The translations under genes and the position numbers were made by a program. From the NCBI RefSeq assembly GCF_036961565.1, contig NZ_JBAMDD010000007.1, positions 124,001 through 188,000 on the forward strand: 64,000 nucleotides of DNA. The letters run 5' to 3'. Below are positions 31,742 through 40,846 of this stretch, piece after piece. The first letter of the stretch is position 1. Each line of letters begins with the position of its first letter. This DNA comes from Chitinimonas sp036961565 (lineage in GTDB: Bacteria; Pseudomonadota; Gammaproteobacteria; Burkholderiales; Chitinimonadaceae). Below the pieces are notes generated by a model, which saw only the letters and a program-made list of their open reading frames with translations, was not told the origin of the DNA and made no database searches.

Positions 31742-34162
31742 CTAATGCTTGGTCGGCGTGTTGCTGGGCACCGCCACGGGCGCCGCAGCAGCGGCCTCTG
31801 CTGGCGCTTCCGGCTCAATCACGCGCGGCGTGGGCTGCCTTTCCAGCGCCAAGGCCAGTACCTGGTCTATCCACTTCACCGGATGGATCTCCAGCTTCTG
31901 CTTGATATTATCCGGAATCTCCACCAGGTCCTTGGTGTTGCCATCCGGTATCAGCACATGCTTGATGCCGCCACGGTGGGCTGCCAGCAGCTTCTCCTTC
32001 AGGCCACCAATGGGCAGCACTTCGCCGCGCAGGGTGATCTCGCCAGTCATGGCCACATCAGCGCGTACCGGTATGCCAGTCAGGATGGAAACCATGGCGG
32101 TGGTAATGGCAATACCCGCCGACGGGCCGTCCTTGGGTGTCGCGCCCTCTGGCAAGTGGATATGGATATCGTGCTTCTGGTAGAAGTCCGGATCCACCCC
32201 CAGGCTTTCGGCCCGGCTACGCACCACCGACAGCGCCGCCTGTATGGATTCCTGCATGACTTCACCCAGGGTACCGGTGGTGATCATCTTGCCCTTGCCC
32301 GCCAACGACACCGCTTCGATGGTCAGCAACTCGCCGCCCACCTCAGTCCATGCCAGGCCGGTAACCTGGCCCACCTGGTTGCTTTCCTCGGCCAGGCCGT
32401 AGGTGAACTTGCGCACACCCAGATACTTGTCCAGATTCTTGGCGTTGACCGTCACCTTCTTGTCCGATGGCTTGAGCAGCAAAGCCTTGACCACCTTGCG
32501 GCAAATGCGGGCCACTTCGCGATCCAGGCTACGTACGCCAGCTTCGCGGGTATAGAAGCGAACGATATCGCGCAGCGCCGATTCCTGAATGATCAGCTCG
32601 TTTTCCTTGAGCCCGTTGGCAGCCATCTGCTTGGGCACCAGGTACTTCTCGGCGATATTGACCTTCTCATCCTCGGTGTAGCCCGCCAGGCGGATGATTT
32701 CCATCCGGTCCAGCAGGGGTGCCGGGATATTCAGCGAGTTGGCCGTCGCCACGAACATCACATCCGAGAGATCGTAATCCACTTCCAGGTAGTGATCACT
32801 GAAGGCGTGGTTCTGTGCCGGGTCCAGCACTTCGAGCAGCGCCGAGGACGGGTCACCGCGGAAATCCGCCCCCATCTTGTCCACTTCGTCGAGCAGGAAC
32901 AGTGGGTTCTTCACCCCGGCCTTGCTCATGCTCTGCAATATCTTGCCGGGCATGGAGCCAATATAGGTACGGCGATGGCCGCGAATCTCGGCCTCGTCAC
33001 GCACACCACCCAGCGCCATGCGCACGAACTTGCGGTTGGTGGCGCGGGCGATGCTCTCACCCAGCGAGGTCTTGCCTACGCCGGGTGGGCCAACTAGGCA
33101 CAGGATGGGGGCCTTGAGCTTCTCGACCCGCTGCTGCACGGCAAGATACTCGACGATGCGTTCCTTGACCTTGTCGAGGCCATAATGATCGCTATCCAAT
33201 ATCTTGTCTGCCTCGGCCAGATCCTTGCTGATCTTGGTCTTTTTCTTCCACGGCAGGCCGATCAGGGTATCGATGTAGTTGCGCACCACGGTGGCCTCGG
33301 CCGACATGGGCGACATCATCTTCAGCTTCTTCAGCTCGGCATCGGCCTTGGTCTTGGCATCCTTGGGCAGGCCTGCAGCCTTGATACGCTTCTCCAGCTC
33401 ATCGAGCTCGGCACCCTCTTCGATCTCGCCCAGTTCCTTCTGGATGGCCTTGACCTGCTCGTTCAGATAGTACTCACGCTGGCTCTTCTCCATCTGCCGT
33501 TTCACACGGCCGCGGATGCGTTTTTCCACCTGCAGGATGTCAATTTCGGCTTCCAGCTGCTTGAGCAGGTGCTCCAGCCGCTCGCCGACCTTGAACATCT
33601 CCAGAATGTCCTGTTTCTGTTCCAGCTTCAGCGGCAGATGGGCAGCAATGGTGTCAGCCAAGCGTCCGGCGCGCTCGATGCCAGACAACGAGGTCAGCAC
33701 CTCGGGGGGAATCTTCTTGTTCAGTTTGACGAACTGGTCAAACTGGCCCAACAGCGCGCGACGCATGGCTTCCGTCTCGGTGTCCTCGACCGCATCCATG
33801 GGGACGGGCTGGGCGGTCACGGTAAAGTGGCCGTCGTCCTCGGTGATGGTCTCCACCAGCGCACGCTGGCTACCCTCTACCAGCACCTTGACGGTGCCGT
33901 CAGGCAGCTTGAGCATCTGCAGTATGGTGGCAACGGTGCCGACATCGTACATATCGGTCGCTACCGGTTCGTCCTTGGACGCGTTCTTCTGAGCCAGCAG
34001 CAGTATCTGCTTGCCTGCCTCCATGGCGGCTTCCAGCGCACGTATGGATTTGGGCCGGCCGACGAACAACGGTATGACCATGAAAGGGAACACTACCACG
34101 TCGCGCAAGGGCAACAGTGGCATGTCTATGGAGTGGGCTGGCAGTTCAGTGTGCTGGGACAT
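31742..34162 (-). CDS. lon: ATP-dependent protease Lon
   Basis: Soluble AAA+ protease degrading misfolded and regulatory proteins. The 806-residue product has the LAN domain (DMPLLPLRDVVVFPFMVIPL), a helical coiled-coil region with QVEKRIRGRVKRQMEKSQRE, a Walker A GPPGVGKTSLGESIARAT, Walker B PLFLLDEVDKM, and the C-terminal serine protease with KDGPSAGIAITTAM (catalytic Ser) and the lysine in GGLKEKLLAAHRGG. The Ala/Pro-rich C-terminal tail is not conserved. A sigma-32 promoter lies just upstream and a terminator just downstream, so lon is probably its own heat-shock transcript. Confidence 0.97.
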   Translation of the reverse strand: MSQHTELPAHSIDMPLLPLRDVVVFPFMVIPLFVGRPKSIRALEAAMEAGKQILLLAQKNASKDEPVATDMYDVGTVATILQMLKLPDGTVKVLVEGSQRALVETITEDDGHFTVTAQPVPMDAVEDTETEAMRRALLGQFDQFVKLNKKIPPEVLTSLSGIERAGRLADTIAAHLPLKLEQKQDILEMFKVGERLEHLLKQLEAEIDILQVEKRIRGRVKRQMEKSQREYYLNEQVKAIQKELGEIEEGAELDELEKRIKAAGLPKDAKTKADAELKKLKMMSPMSAEATVVRNYIDTLIGLPWKKKTKISKDLAEADKILDSDHYGLDKVKERIVEYLAVQQRVEKLKAPILCLVGPPGVGKTSLGESIARATNRKFVRMALGGVRDEAEIRGHRRTYIGSMPGKILQSMSKAGVKNPLFLLDEVDKMGADFRGDPSSALLEVLDPAQNHAFSDHYLEVDYDLSDVMFVATANSLNIPAPLLDRMEIIRLAGYTEDEKVNIAEKYLVPKQMAANGLKENELIIQESALRDIVRFYTREAGVRSLDREVARICRKVVKALLLKPSDKKVTVNAKNLDKYLGVRKFTYGLAEESNQVGQVTGLAWTEVGGELLTIEAVSLAGKGKMITTGTLGEVMQESIQAALSVVRSRAESLGVDPDFYQKHDIHIHLPEGATPKDGPSAGIAITTAMVSILTGIPVRADVAMTGEITLRGEVLPIGGLKEKLLAAHRGGIKHVLIPDGNTKDLVEIPDNIKQKLEIHPVKWIDQVLALALERQPTPRVIEPEAPAEAAAAAPVAVPSNTPTKH

Positions 34163-34193
34163 GGGGTATCCAGTGCGAGAGTCTATGTCTGGA

Positions 34194-34221
34194 AGATGGG
34201 GCGCAGAACGCAGATTTCAAC
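34194..34221 (-). promoter_or_regulatory. Sigma-32 (heat-shock) promoter of lon
   Basis: On the minus strand GTTGAAA (34215-34221) and CCCCATCT (34194-34201) are separated by 13 bp. The -10 element fits the CCCCATNT consensus exactly and the -35 differs from CTTGAAA in one base. It lies 32 bp before the lon start. Confidence 0.85.
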
Positions 34222-34280
34222 GTGGTGCAAGTCCATCTTGACTGATAAAAGCCCGGCTCGGCAACCACCCGCCACAAAAA

Positions 34281-34304
34281 GAAACCGCCCCGAAGGGCGG
34301 TTTC
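34281..34304 (-). terminator. Terminator of clpX
   Basis: GAAACCGCCC, loop CGAA, GGGCGGTTTC; in minus-strand sense the stem is followed by TTTTTGTGG. It lies about 160 bases past the clpX stop, and the stretch between holds no recognisable gene. Confidence 0.85.
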
Positions 34305-34466
34305 TTTTGCTTTGAACGACTTAGCGCCTGCACACCATGCTGCAACATCTGCATGATAGGGCTGAAGCTGCGGCAGGAAATCCTCATGACAGGGTGTCGT
34401 GTGGCACTTCTTACCGCGCTGCATTCAACCAGCGACCACCGCTGTACATCGCGCGGCAGCTTGCAC

Positions 34467-35744
34467 TCAGGCAGCCTGCGCCTGTGACTTATCCTTGTCG
34501 CCATGCACCAGCAAGGGCTGCCCGGCGTGATCAATCACGTTCTCGTCTATCACGACCTTCTGCACATCGTGTTGCGACGGCAGTTCATACATGGTGTCGA
34601 GCAGCGCACCTTCCAGGATGGAACGCAGGCCCCGCGCACCGGTCTTGCGCGCCAGCGCCTTGCGGGCAATGGCATTCAGCGCTTCCGGGCGCACTTCCAG
34701 CTCGGCACCTTCCAGCTCGAACAGCTTCTGGTACTGCTTGATCAGCGAGTTCTTGGGCTCGGTCAGAATGGTGATCAAGGCAGCCTCATCCAGCTCGTCC
34801 AGGGTCGCCACCACAGGCAGACGACCCACAAACTCGGGAATCAGGCCAAACTTGATCAAGTCTTCCGGCTCAGTCTCACGCAGGGTCTTGCCTACATCCT
34901 TGCTGGCGTCCTTGGAGTGCACCGAGGCGGCAAAACCGATACCGCCCTTCTGCGAACGCTGGCGTATCACATTGGTCAGGCCATCAAAAGCGCCACCGCA
35001 GATGAACAGGATGTTGGTGGTATCAACCTGCAGGAACTCCTGATTGGGGTGCTTGCGACCACCCGACGGTGGTATCGACGCCACCGTCCCTTCGATCAGC
35101 TTCAGCAAGGCCTGCTGCACGCCCTCACCCGAGACATCGCGGGTAATGGACGGGTTGTCGGACTTGCGCGAAATCTTGTCGATTTCATCGATATAGATAA
35201 TGCCGCGCTGGGCCTTCTCGATATCCCAATCACACTTCTGCAGCAGCTTGGCGATGATGTTTTCCACATCCTCGCCCACATAGCCAGCCTCGGTCAGCGT
35301 GGTCGCATCTGCCATCACAAAGGGGACATCCAGCAGGCGCGCCAGGGTCTGTGCCAGCAAGGTCTTGCCCGAGCCGGTAGGCCCGATCAGCAGGATATTG
35401 GACTTGGCCAGCTCGACGTCGCCGGTCTTGGCAGCCGGATTAGCCAGGCGCTTGTAGTGGTTGTACACCGCTACTGCCAGCGATTTCTTGGCCTTGTCCT
35501 GCCCGATCACATACTGGTCCAGCGAGGCACGGATTTCGGCCGGTGCTGGCAGCTTGCCGGCCACACCAGTCTTGGCCGCACCGGCCACGGCCGTGCCGCT
35601 CTGCAGTTCTTCGCGGATGATGTCGTTGCACAACTCGATACATTCGTCACAGATGAAAACCTGTGGACCAGCGATCAGTTTGCGCACTTCGTGCTGGCTC
35701 TTGCCGCAGAAGGAGCAGTAAAGGAGTTTTTCTTTTTCGGTCAT
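34467..35744 (-). CDS. clpX: ATP-dependent Clp protease ATP-binding subunit ClpX
   Basis: Unfoldase that feeds substrates into ClpP. The 425-residue product has the N-terminal zinc-binding domain (CSFCGKSQHEVRKLIAGP ... ICDECIELC, four cysteines), Walker A LIGPTGSGKTLLAQTLA, Walker B IIYIDEIDKI, the pore loop GYVGEDVE and the IGF loop (KGGIGFAASV) that docks on ClpP. It lies 83 bp after clpP on the same strand. Confidence 0.97.
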   Translation of the reverse strand: MTEKEKLLYCSFCGKSQHEVRKLIAGPQVFICDECIELCNDIIREELQSGTAVAGAAKTGVAGKLPAPAEIRASLDQYVIGQDKAKKSLAVAVYNHYKRLANPAAKTGDVELAKSNILLIGPTGSGKTLLAQTLARLLDVPFVMADATTLTEAGYVGEDVENIIAKLLQKCDWDIEKAQRGIIYIDEIDKISRKSDNPSITRDVSGEGVQQALLKLIEGTVASIPPSGGRKHPNQEFLQVDTTNILFICGGAFDGLTNVIRQRSQKGGIGFAASVHSKDASKDVGKTLRETEPEDLIKFGLIPEFVGRLPVVATLDELDEAALITILTEPKNSLIKQYQKLFELEGAELEVRPEALNAIARKALARKTGARGLRSILEGALLDTMYELPSQHDVQKVVIDENVIDHAGQPLLVHGDKDKSQAQAA

Positions 35745-35827
35745 GGCAACCTCGCCATCGCAAGTGGCCGCCAGGCGGCCACGTTCTATCTATAAGGCAG
35801 CCGGGAGCGGGCTCCCGACTGTCGGGT

Positions 35828-36475
35828 TCAGGCCAGCGCCTGGCGCGAGGAGATCACCTGGTCGACCAGGCCATAGGCCTGGGCTTCCGTCGCGGTCATG
35901 AAGTTGTCACGGTCGCTGTCACGGGTAATTTCTTCAATGCTGCGGCCAGTGTGCTGGGCCATCAGGGCATTCAGTTTCTCACGCAGGCTCAGGATGTACT
36001 TAGCATGGATCTCGATGTCGGTCGCCTGGCCCTGGAAGCCACCCAAGGGCTGGTGAATCATCACTGTGGAGTTGGGCAGGGCAAAACGCTTACCCTTGGC
36101 ACCTGCCTGCAACAGGAAGGCGCCCATGCTGGCAGCCATACCCACGCACAGGGTGGAGACATCGGGCTTGATGAACTGCATGGTGTCGTAGATGGACATG
36201 CCAGCAGAGATCGAACCGCCGGGGCTGTTGATGTAGAGGAAGATATCCTTGTCCGGATTCTCCGACTCCAGGAACAGCATCTGCGCCACAACCAGGTTGG
36301 CGGTCGCATCGTTGACCGGCCCCACCAGGAAGATCACGCGTTCCTTCAAGAGGCGCGAATAGATATCGTAGGCACGCTCGCCACGGCCGCTTTGCTCGAT
36401 GACCATGGGAACATAGCCCAAGCCCTGCGGTTCGGTGTGGGTGTTGCGCCAATCGGCGGGATTGAAGTTGCTCAT
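35828..36475 (-). CDS. clpP: ATP-dependent Clp protease proteolytic subunit ClpP
   Basis: Serine protease forming the tetradecameric chamber. I use the ATG at 36475 (MSNFNPADWRNTHTEPQG); the longer frame only adds intergenic sequence. Catalytic residues are visible: Ser in GMAASMGAFLL, His in MIHQPLGG, Asp in DRDNFMTATEA. Length 215 residues is normal. It lies between tig and clpX. Confidence 0.97.
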   Translation of the reverse strand: MSNFNPADWRNTHTEPQGLGYVPMVIEQSGRGERAYDIYSRLLKERVIFLVGPVNDATANLVVAQMLFLESENPDKDIFLYINSPGGSISAGMSIYDTMQFIKPDVSTLCVGMAASMGAFLLQAGAKGKRFALPNSTVMIHQPLGGFQGQATDIEIHAKYILSLREKLNALMAQHTGRSIEEITRDSDRDNFMTATEAQAYGLVDQVISSRQALA

Positions 36476-36523
36476 GCTGTCCTTCTTGTCGGCAAGTCGT
36501 ATAGGGGGCCGGATAAGCCGGAT

Positions 36524-36574
36524 AAAAAAGGGCCCGGCCGGCACTTACCTATAAAGGTAAGGCGGACGAGCCCG
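36524..36574 (-). terminator. Terminator of tig, close upstream of clpP
   Basis: On the minus strand GGGCTCG ... CTTACC TTTATA GGTAAG ... CGGGCCC folds into a long two-part stem followed by TTTTTTATCC. It sits 49 bp before the clpP start, so clpP has its own promoter or depends on read-through. Confidence 0.8.
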
Positions 36575-36596
36575 ATTTCAAGCGTAGAACGCAAAC

Positions 36597-37898
36597 TTAG
36601 GCTTGTTGACCCATCAGTTCGTCAAACGCCAGTTGCTTCTCAACCGTCTTGGCCTTGGAGTAGACGAACTCAACCACGTTGTCTTCCAGCGCCAGCGCCT
36701 CCGGGCCTTCGAGGCGATCACTGCTGGCATAGTACCACTTGACCACTTCTTCCGGATGCTCGTAGCTCTCGGCGAATTCAGCCACGATGGTCTGAATCTG
36801 CTCAGGCTTGGCTTGCAGATTGTTGGCGCGCACCACTTCAGCCAGGATCAGGCCCAGGCTGACACGACGCTTGGCCTGCTCTTCGAACAGCTCAGGCGGG
36901 AAAGGCATTTCCTTGGGATCGAAGCCACGTTGCTGCATCTCCTGACGGGCGTTCTCGATCAGGCGGCCGATTTCCTGGCCAACCAGTGCACGTGGCAGCT
37001 CCAGCGGGCTGACGTCCAGCAGGGCCTGCATCACAGCTTCCTTGCCGCGAGCGGTCAGACGACGCTTCACTTCGCGCTCGACGTTCTTGCGGATTTCAGC
37101 ACGCAGGGCATCGATGCTGCCATCTTCCACACCCAGGGTCTTGGCAAAAGCGGCGTCCAGCTCGGGCATGGTCGGGCCAGCCACGTTCTTGACGGTCACT
37201 TCGAACTGGGCGGTCTTGCCGGCCACGTCCTTGCCTTGATAATCAGCCGGGAAGGCCAGGTCGAAGGTCTTGGTGTCGCCTTCCTTCATGCCGACCACGG
37301 CGCTGTCGAACTCAGGCAGCATCTGGCCTTCGCCGGCCAGGAAGGCGTAGTTCTCACTGGAACCGCCAGCAAATGCCACGCCGTCGATGGTGCCCTTGAA
37401 GTCGACGATCACGCGATCGCCCTTCTCGGCAGCGCGCTCGACGCGGTCAAAACGGGTGCGCTGCTTGCGCAGGATTTCAATGGTCTTGTCGACTTCGGCG
37501 TCGGTCACGCTCAGTACCGGACGCTCCACTTCCACGGCGGTCAGGTCGCCCACAACCACTTCGGGGTAGATTTCGAAGGTAGCGCTGAACTTGAATGCAT
37601 CGCCTTCAGCAGGCTTGCCTTCAAAACGGGGGAAACCCGCGACGCGCAGCTTCTGGTCTTGCACAGCGCTGGCGAAAGCGGTTTGTACCTGTTCGCCCAA
37701 GACTTCTTCGCGAACTTGCAGGCCGTAGTTGGCGGCCACGATCTTCATCGGGGCCTTGCCAGGACGGAAGCCTTGAATACGAGCGGTGCGAGCCACGCGC
37801 TTCAGGCGGGCATCCACGGCGGTTTCGATGTCGGCGGACGGGATGGCGAAGTCGAGACGACGCTCCAGTTGGCCCAGCGTTTCCAGTTGTGCTTGCAT
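36597..37898 (-). CDS. tig: Trigger factor
   Basis: Ribosome-associated chaperone and prolyl isomerase of 433 residues. The N-terminal ribosome-binding domain has the signature GFRPGKAPMKIV (family GFRxGKxP) near residue 45. The FKBP-type domain spans about 150-240 (GDRVIVDFKGTIDGVAFAGG, LPEFDSAVVGMKEGDTKTFD) and the C-terminal part is the helical substrate cradle. It heads the quality-control cluster. Confidence 0.97.
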   Translation of the reverse strand: MQAQLETLGQLERRLDFAIPSADIETAVDARLKRVARTARIQGFRPGKAPMKIVAANYGLQVREEVLGEQVQTAFASAVQDQKLRVAGFPRFEGKPAEGDAFKFSATFEIYPEVVVGDLTAVEVERPVLSVTDAEVDKTIEILRKQRTRFDRVERAAEKGDRVIVDFKGTIDGVAFAGGSSENYAFLAGEGQMLPEFDSAVVGMKEGDTKTFDLAFPADYQGKDVAGKTAQFEVTVKNVAGPTMPELDAAFAKTLGVEDGSIDALRAEIRKNVEREVKRRLTARGKEAVMQALLDVSPLELPRALVGQEIGRLIENARQEMQQRGFDPKEMPFPPELFEEQAKRRVSLGLILAEVVRANNLQAKPEQIQTIVAEFAESYEHPEEVVKWYYASSDRLEGPEALALEDNVVEFVYSKAKTVEKQLAFDELMGQQA

Positions 37899-37972
37899 GT
37901 CAGTAATCCTGTATTGCGTGTAGACAGTTCTGTTTCAATCAATACCGACCAAGCGTCGGCGTCAGCGTATCC

Positions 37973-38057
<85 letters not shown>

Positions 38058-38341
38058 TTCCCGGCGCTGCGTCTTTAGGTCGGACCATGCACTGGACACG
38101 ACACGCGGCGCGTAACGAATCGAGGATTATAGGCGAGAGATTGGGTAAATAACAAACCCGGTCATCAAGCGGTCGTCCGGACGCCCTCCTCAACCCCCTC
38201 CATCACCGCCTTCGACGGCCCTGCAGCGCGCCCTGCAAGCTGTCTGTACGCCGCCACGGTGCATACGGGCGGCGCCAACAATTCGAAACGCTGTGTCATA
38301 CTCGCGCACACTTTATACAACACTCCCTACGGCCCGCCGTC

Positions 38342-39508
38342 GTGACCACGCTACGACTCTTCCTCACCGAAGCCGCTTTACCCGCCTCGCCCGCCACCGA
38401 AGTGGAATGGCGCACCCTCAACGGCCCGCAATCCGGCCACGGCCGTTCGGCGCTCAGTGCCCTGCCGGCGGCCAGCCGGGTGGAGTTGTTCCTGCCTCCC
38501 GCCCGCGTGCTGCGTACCACGGTCAGCCTGCCCAAGGGCGCAGGCAAACAGGCGGGCAAATTGCTGCCGTTTGCCTTGGATCAAGTACTGCTGGCCGAAC
38601 CCACCGAGCAACACCTGGCTCACCAGCTGGTAGGCGAGCAATGCCGTGTAGCCGCAGTCCAGCGGGAACTACTGGCCGAGCTGATGAACACCCTGACCCA
38701 GGTCGGTCGCCGCCCTCGCGCCGCCTGGGCTGCCGACGCCCTGGTGCCTGCCGATGGCAGCGTATTGCTCTGGTGCGGCAATGGCTGGGCCCGCCGTACC
38801 GGCGAGACATCGCAGTGGTTTGACGCCGTCAGCCCGGCAGACCCGCCTTCGCTCCTGGTCGCCCTGCTGGGCGATGCCCCTCAGCTTGAGCTGGCCGCCC
38901 CCAAGACCGCACAGGCCGAGATTGCGGTAGATCGCTGGACCGCCGCGCTCGGTCGCCCTGTTCAACTGGCCCATGGGGATGTTTACAGCAATGCCGTAGC
39001 GGGTGATGCGGTAGAGCTGCTGCAAGGCGAATTCGCCGCTGGCACCCAGTTCGACGTGGATTGGAGCCGCCTCAGGCCCACCGCCTGGCTGGCAGGCAGC
39101 GCCGTGCTGCTGGCACTCCTGGTGACCACCGGCCAGTGGCTGTCCTGGCGTAGCGAAGAACAACGCCTGCGACAGGGCATAGATACGGCCTATACCAAGG
39201 CCTACCCCAAAGAGCCGCTGGTGGATGCCCGCCTGCAGCTGCAAGCCAAGCTGGCCAGCAACGCCACCCCAGCACTCGCCCCGCAAGCAGGCAGTCTGGC
39301 ACCGCTGCTCAAGGTAGCGCCCCAGCTACAGGCCTCCGGCGTACCGCTGGTCACGCTGGATTACCTGGAAGGCCGGGTCGAAGCGGAATACCAGGCCGCC
39401 CCGGATCAACTTGGCAACCTCGTACAGGCACTCAGCGCCAACGGCAAGGTAGAGGTACGCCCCTCCGGCACTGATCGCACCCGGCTCATACTGACACCCC
39501 AATCATGA
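38342..39508 (+). CDS. gspL: Type II secretion system protein GspL
   Basis: Inner-membrane assembly protein that recruits the GspE ATPase. It starts at the GTG 38342. Residues 1-240 form the cytoplasmic actin-like domain (VELFLPPARVLRTTVSLPKG, AGKLLPFALDQVLLAEPTEQ), residues about 248-268 are the single membrane segment (AWLAGSAVLLALLVTTGQWL), and the rest is periplasmic. The 388-residue length is normal. The stop overlaps gspM by 4 bases. gspC-K are not in the window. Confidence 0.88.
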   Translation: MTTLRLFLTEAALPASPATEVEWRTLNGPQSGHGRSALSALPAASRVELFLPPARVLRTTVSLPKGAGKQAGKLLPFALDQVLLAEPTEQHLAHQLVGEQCRVAAVQRELLAELMNTLTQVGRRPRAAWAADALVPADGSVLLWCGNGWARRTGETSQWFDAVSPADPPSLLVALLGDAPQLELAAPKTAQAEIAVDRWTAALGRPVQLAHGDVYSNAVAGDAVELLQGEFAAGTQFDVDWSRLRPTAWLAGSAVLLALLVTTGQWLSWRSEEQRLRQGIDTAYTKAYPKEPLVDARLQLQAKLASNATPALAPQAGSLAPLLKVAPQLQASGVPLVTLDYLEGRVEAEYQAAPDQLGNLVQALSANGKVEVRPSGTDRTRLILTPQS

Positions 39509-39972
39509 ACAACGCCCTCGCCCAGCTCACCCTATTCTGGAAACAGCGCAATGCCCGCGAAAGAGTCATTCTGGCGGCGGGCGGTAGCGTTCTGCTCCTG
39601 GTCCTGATCTATAGCGCCATCGTCTCTCCCCTGCTTAGCGAGCACAGCCGCCTGCAACGCACCTTGCCCACATTGCGCGCCGATGCCGCCCGCTTCGAGC
39701 GCGACCTGGCCCAGGCCACAGGCGGCCCAGCCGGCCCCACCGTCGCCGCCGACATCGGTGCACTGGCAGCCACAGCGGGCCTGAGCGGCGACAACGTCAG
39801 CATCAGCCGCGCCGACAACCAACGCAGCAGCCTCAGCGCCAAGGCGGTGGCCTGGAGCGCCGTCACCGCCCTGCTGGCCAGCAGCCAGGCCCAGGGCTGG
39901 TCGCTCAGCAAGCTGTCGGTGCGCAGTGTCGAAGGTGGCAATGTCGATGCCGATGTGGAGTGGACGCGATGA
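39505..39972 (+). CDS. gspM: Type II secretion system protein GspM
   Basis: The 155-residue bitopic protein carries a cytoplasmic start with the conserved FWKQRNARERVILAAGGSVL, a membrane segment around residues 22-42 and a periplasmic domain ending VEGGNVDADVEWTR. GspM partners GspL. ATGA overlaps on both sides show coupling with gspL and gspN. Confidence 0.88.
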   Translation: MNNALAQLTLFWKQRNARERVILAAGGSVLLLVLIYSAIVSPLLSEHSRLQRTLPTLRADAARFERDLAQATGGPAGPTVAADIGALAATAGLSGDNVSISRADNQRSSLSAKAVAWSAVTALLASSQAQGWSLSKLSVRSVEGGNVDADVEWTR

Positions 39973-40709
39973 AACGTCTCTCCTGGCACTGGTGGCTGCT
40001 GCTGACCCTGCTGACCACGGCCTTCCTGATTTTGCGGCTGCCCGCCACCGTCATGGGCAGCATCATTGCGGCTCAGACCAAGGACAAGCTGCAACTGGCT
40101 GGCGCCCAAGGCAGCCTCTGGCATGGTTCGGCCCAGCCCCTGCTGCAGGGCGCAGCCCTGGGCGAGCGACTGGACTGGGCCTGGCAACCCAAGGCACTGC
40201 TCAAGGGCAGGCTCGCCTACCAGATCACACTGGACGGCGGCCAAGGCATTGTCTCCATGGGCTGGGGCGGTCTGGCCGTGCAGGAAGCCAATCTGGCCGT
40301 GGCCGCCGCACCGGTGTTCCAGCTCGACAAGGGCGTAAAGCCCTATGGCCTGAGCGGCCAACTACGCCTGGCCAGCCCCGAGCTGCGCTACCAGGCGGGC
40401 AAGCCCACCGGCACCCTGACGCTGGACTGGCTGGGTGCCAACTCCAGCCTAGCCCCCATGGTCTCTCCCCTGGGCGACTATCGTCTGACCCTGAGCCCAG
40501 CCGGCGAGGGCCTGCGTATCCAGCTGTCCACCCTGGGTGGCCGCCTGCAACTGAACGGTGGTGGTCACTGGGAGGCCAGCCAAGGCCTGGCGGCCGAAGT
40601 TGGCCTGCAAGCCAGCCCGGGCTCCGAGGCCGTACTCAGCCCCTTCCTCAATCAGGTAGGCCAGGGCAATCCCGGCGGCGAGCGCATGCTGCGCTTCAAC
40701 TACCGCTAG
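39969..40709 (+). CDS. gspN: Type II secretion system protein GspN
   Basis: The 246-residue product begins MKRLSWHWWLLLTLLTTAFL, a signal-anchor, and then matches the GspN pattern: LPATVMGSIIAAQTKDKLQL, GAQGSLWHGSAQPLL and LDWAWQPKALLKGRLAYQI. The longer frame adds three residues read from gspM. It ends the cluster and is followed by the gltX promoter region. Confidence 0.87.
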   Translation: MKRLSWHWWLLLTLLTTAFLILRLPATVMGSIIAAQTKDKLQLAGAQGSLWHGSAQPLLQGAALGERLDWAWQPKALLKGRLAYQITLDGGQGIVSMGWGGLAVQEANLAVAAAPVFQLDKGVKPYGLSGQLRLASPELRYQAGKPTGTLTLDWLGANSSLAPMVSPLGDYRLTLSPAGEGLRIQLSTLGGRLQLNGGGHWEASQGLAAEVGLQASPGSEAVLSPFLNQVGQGNPGGERMLRFNYR

Positions 40710-40846
40710 CACCACCCGTTTGCGCGCCCCAGCCGGGGCGCGCAACACCCTGGCCAGCCCGGCGGCACCCTCGGCTGCCATAGCCGATTCGCCACCCCTC
40801 TCGCCACCGGGTAAAATGCGCGCTTTTCTCGCACACTCGGCCCATC

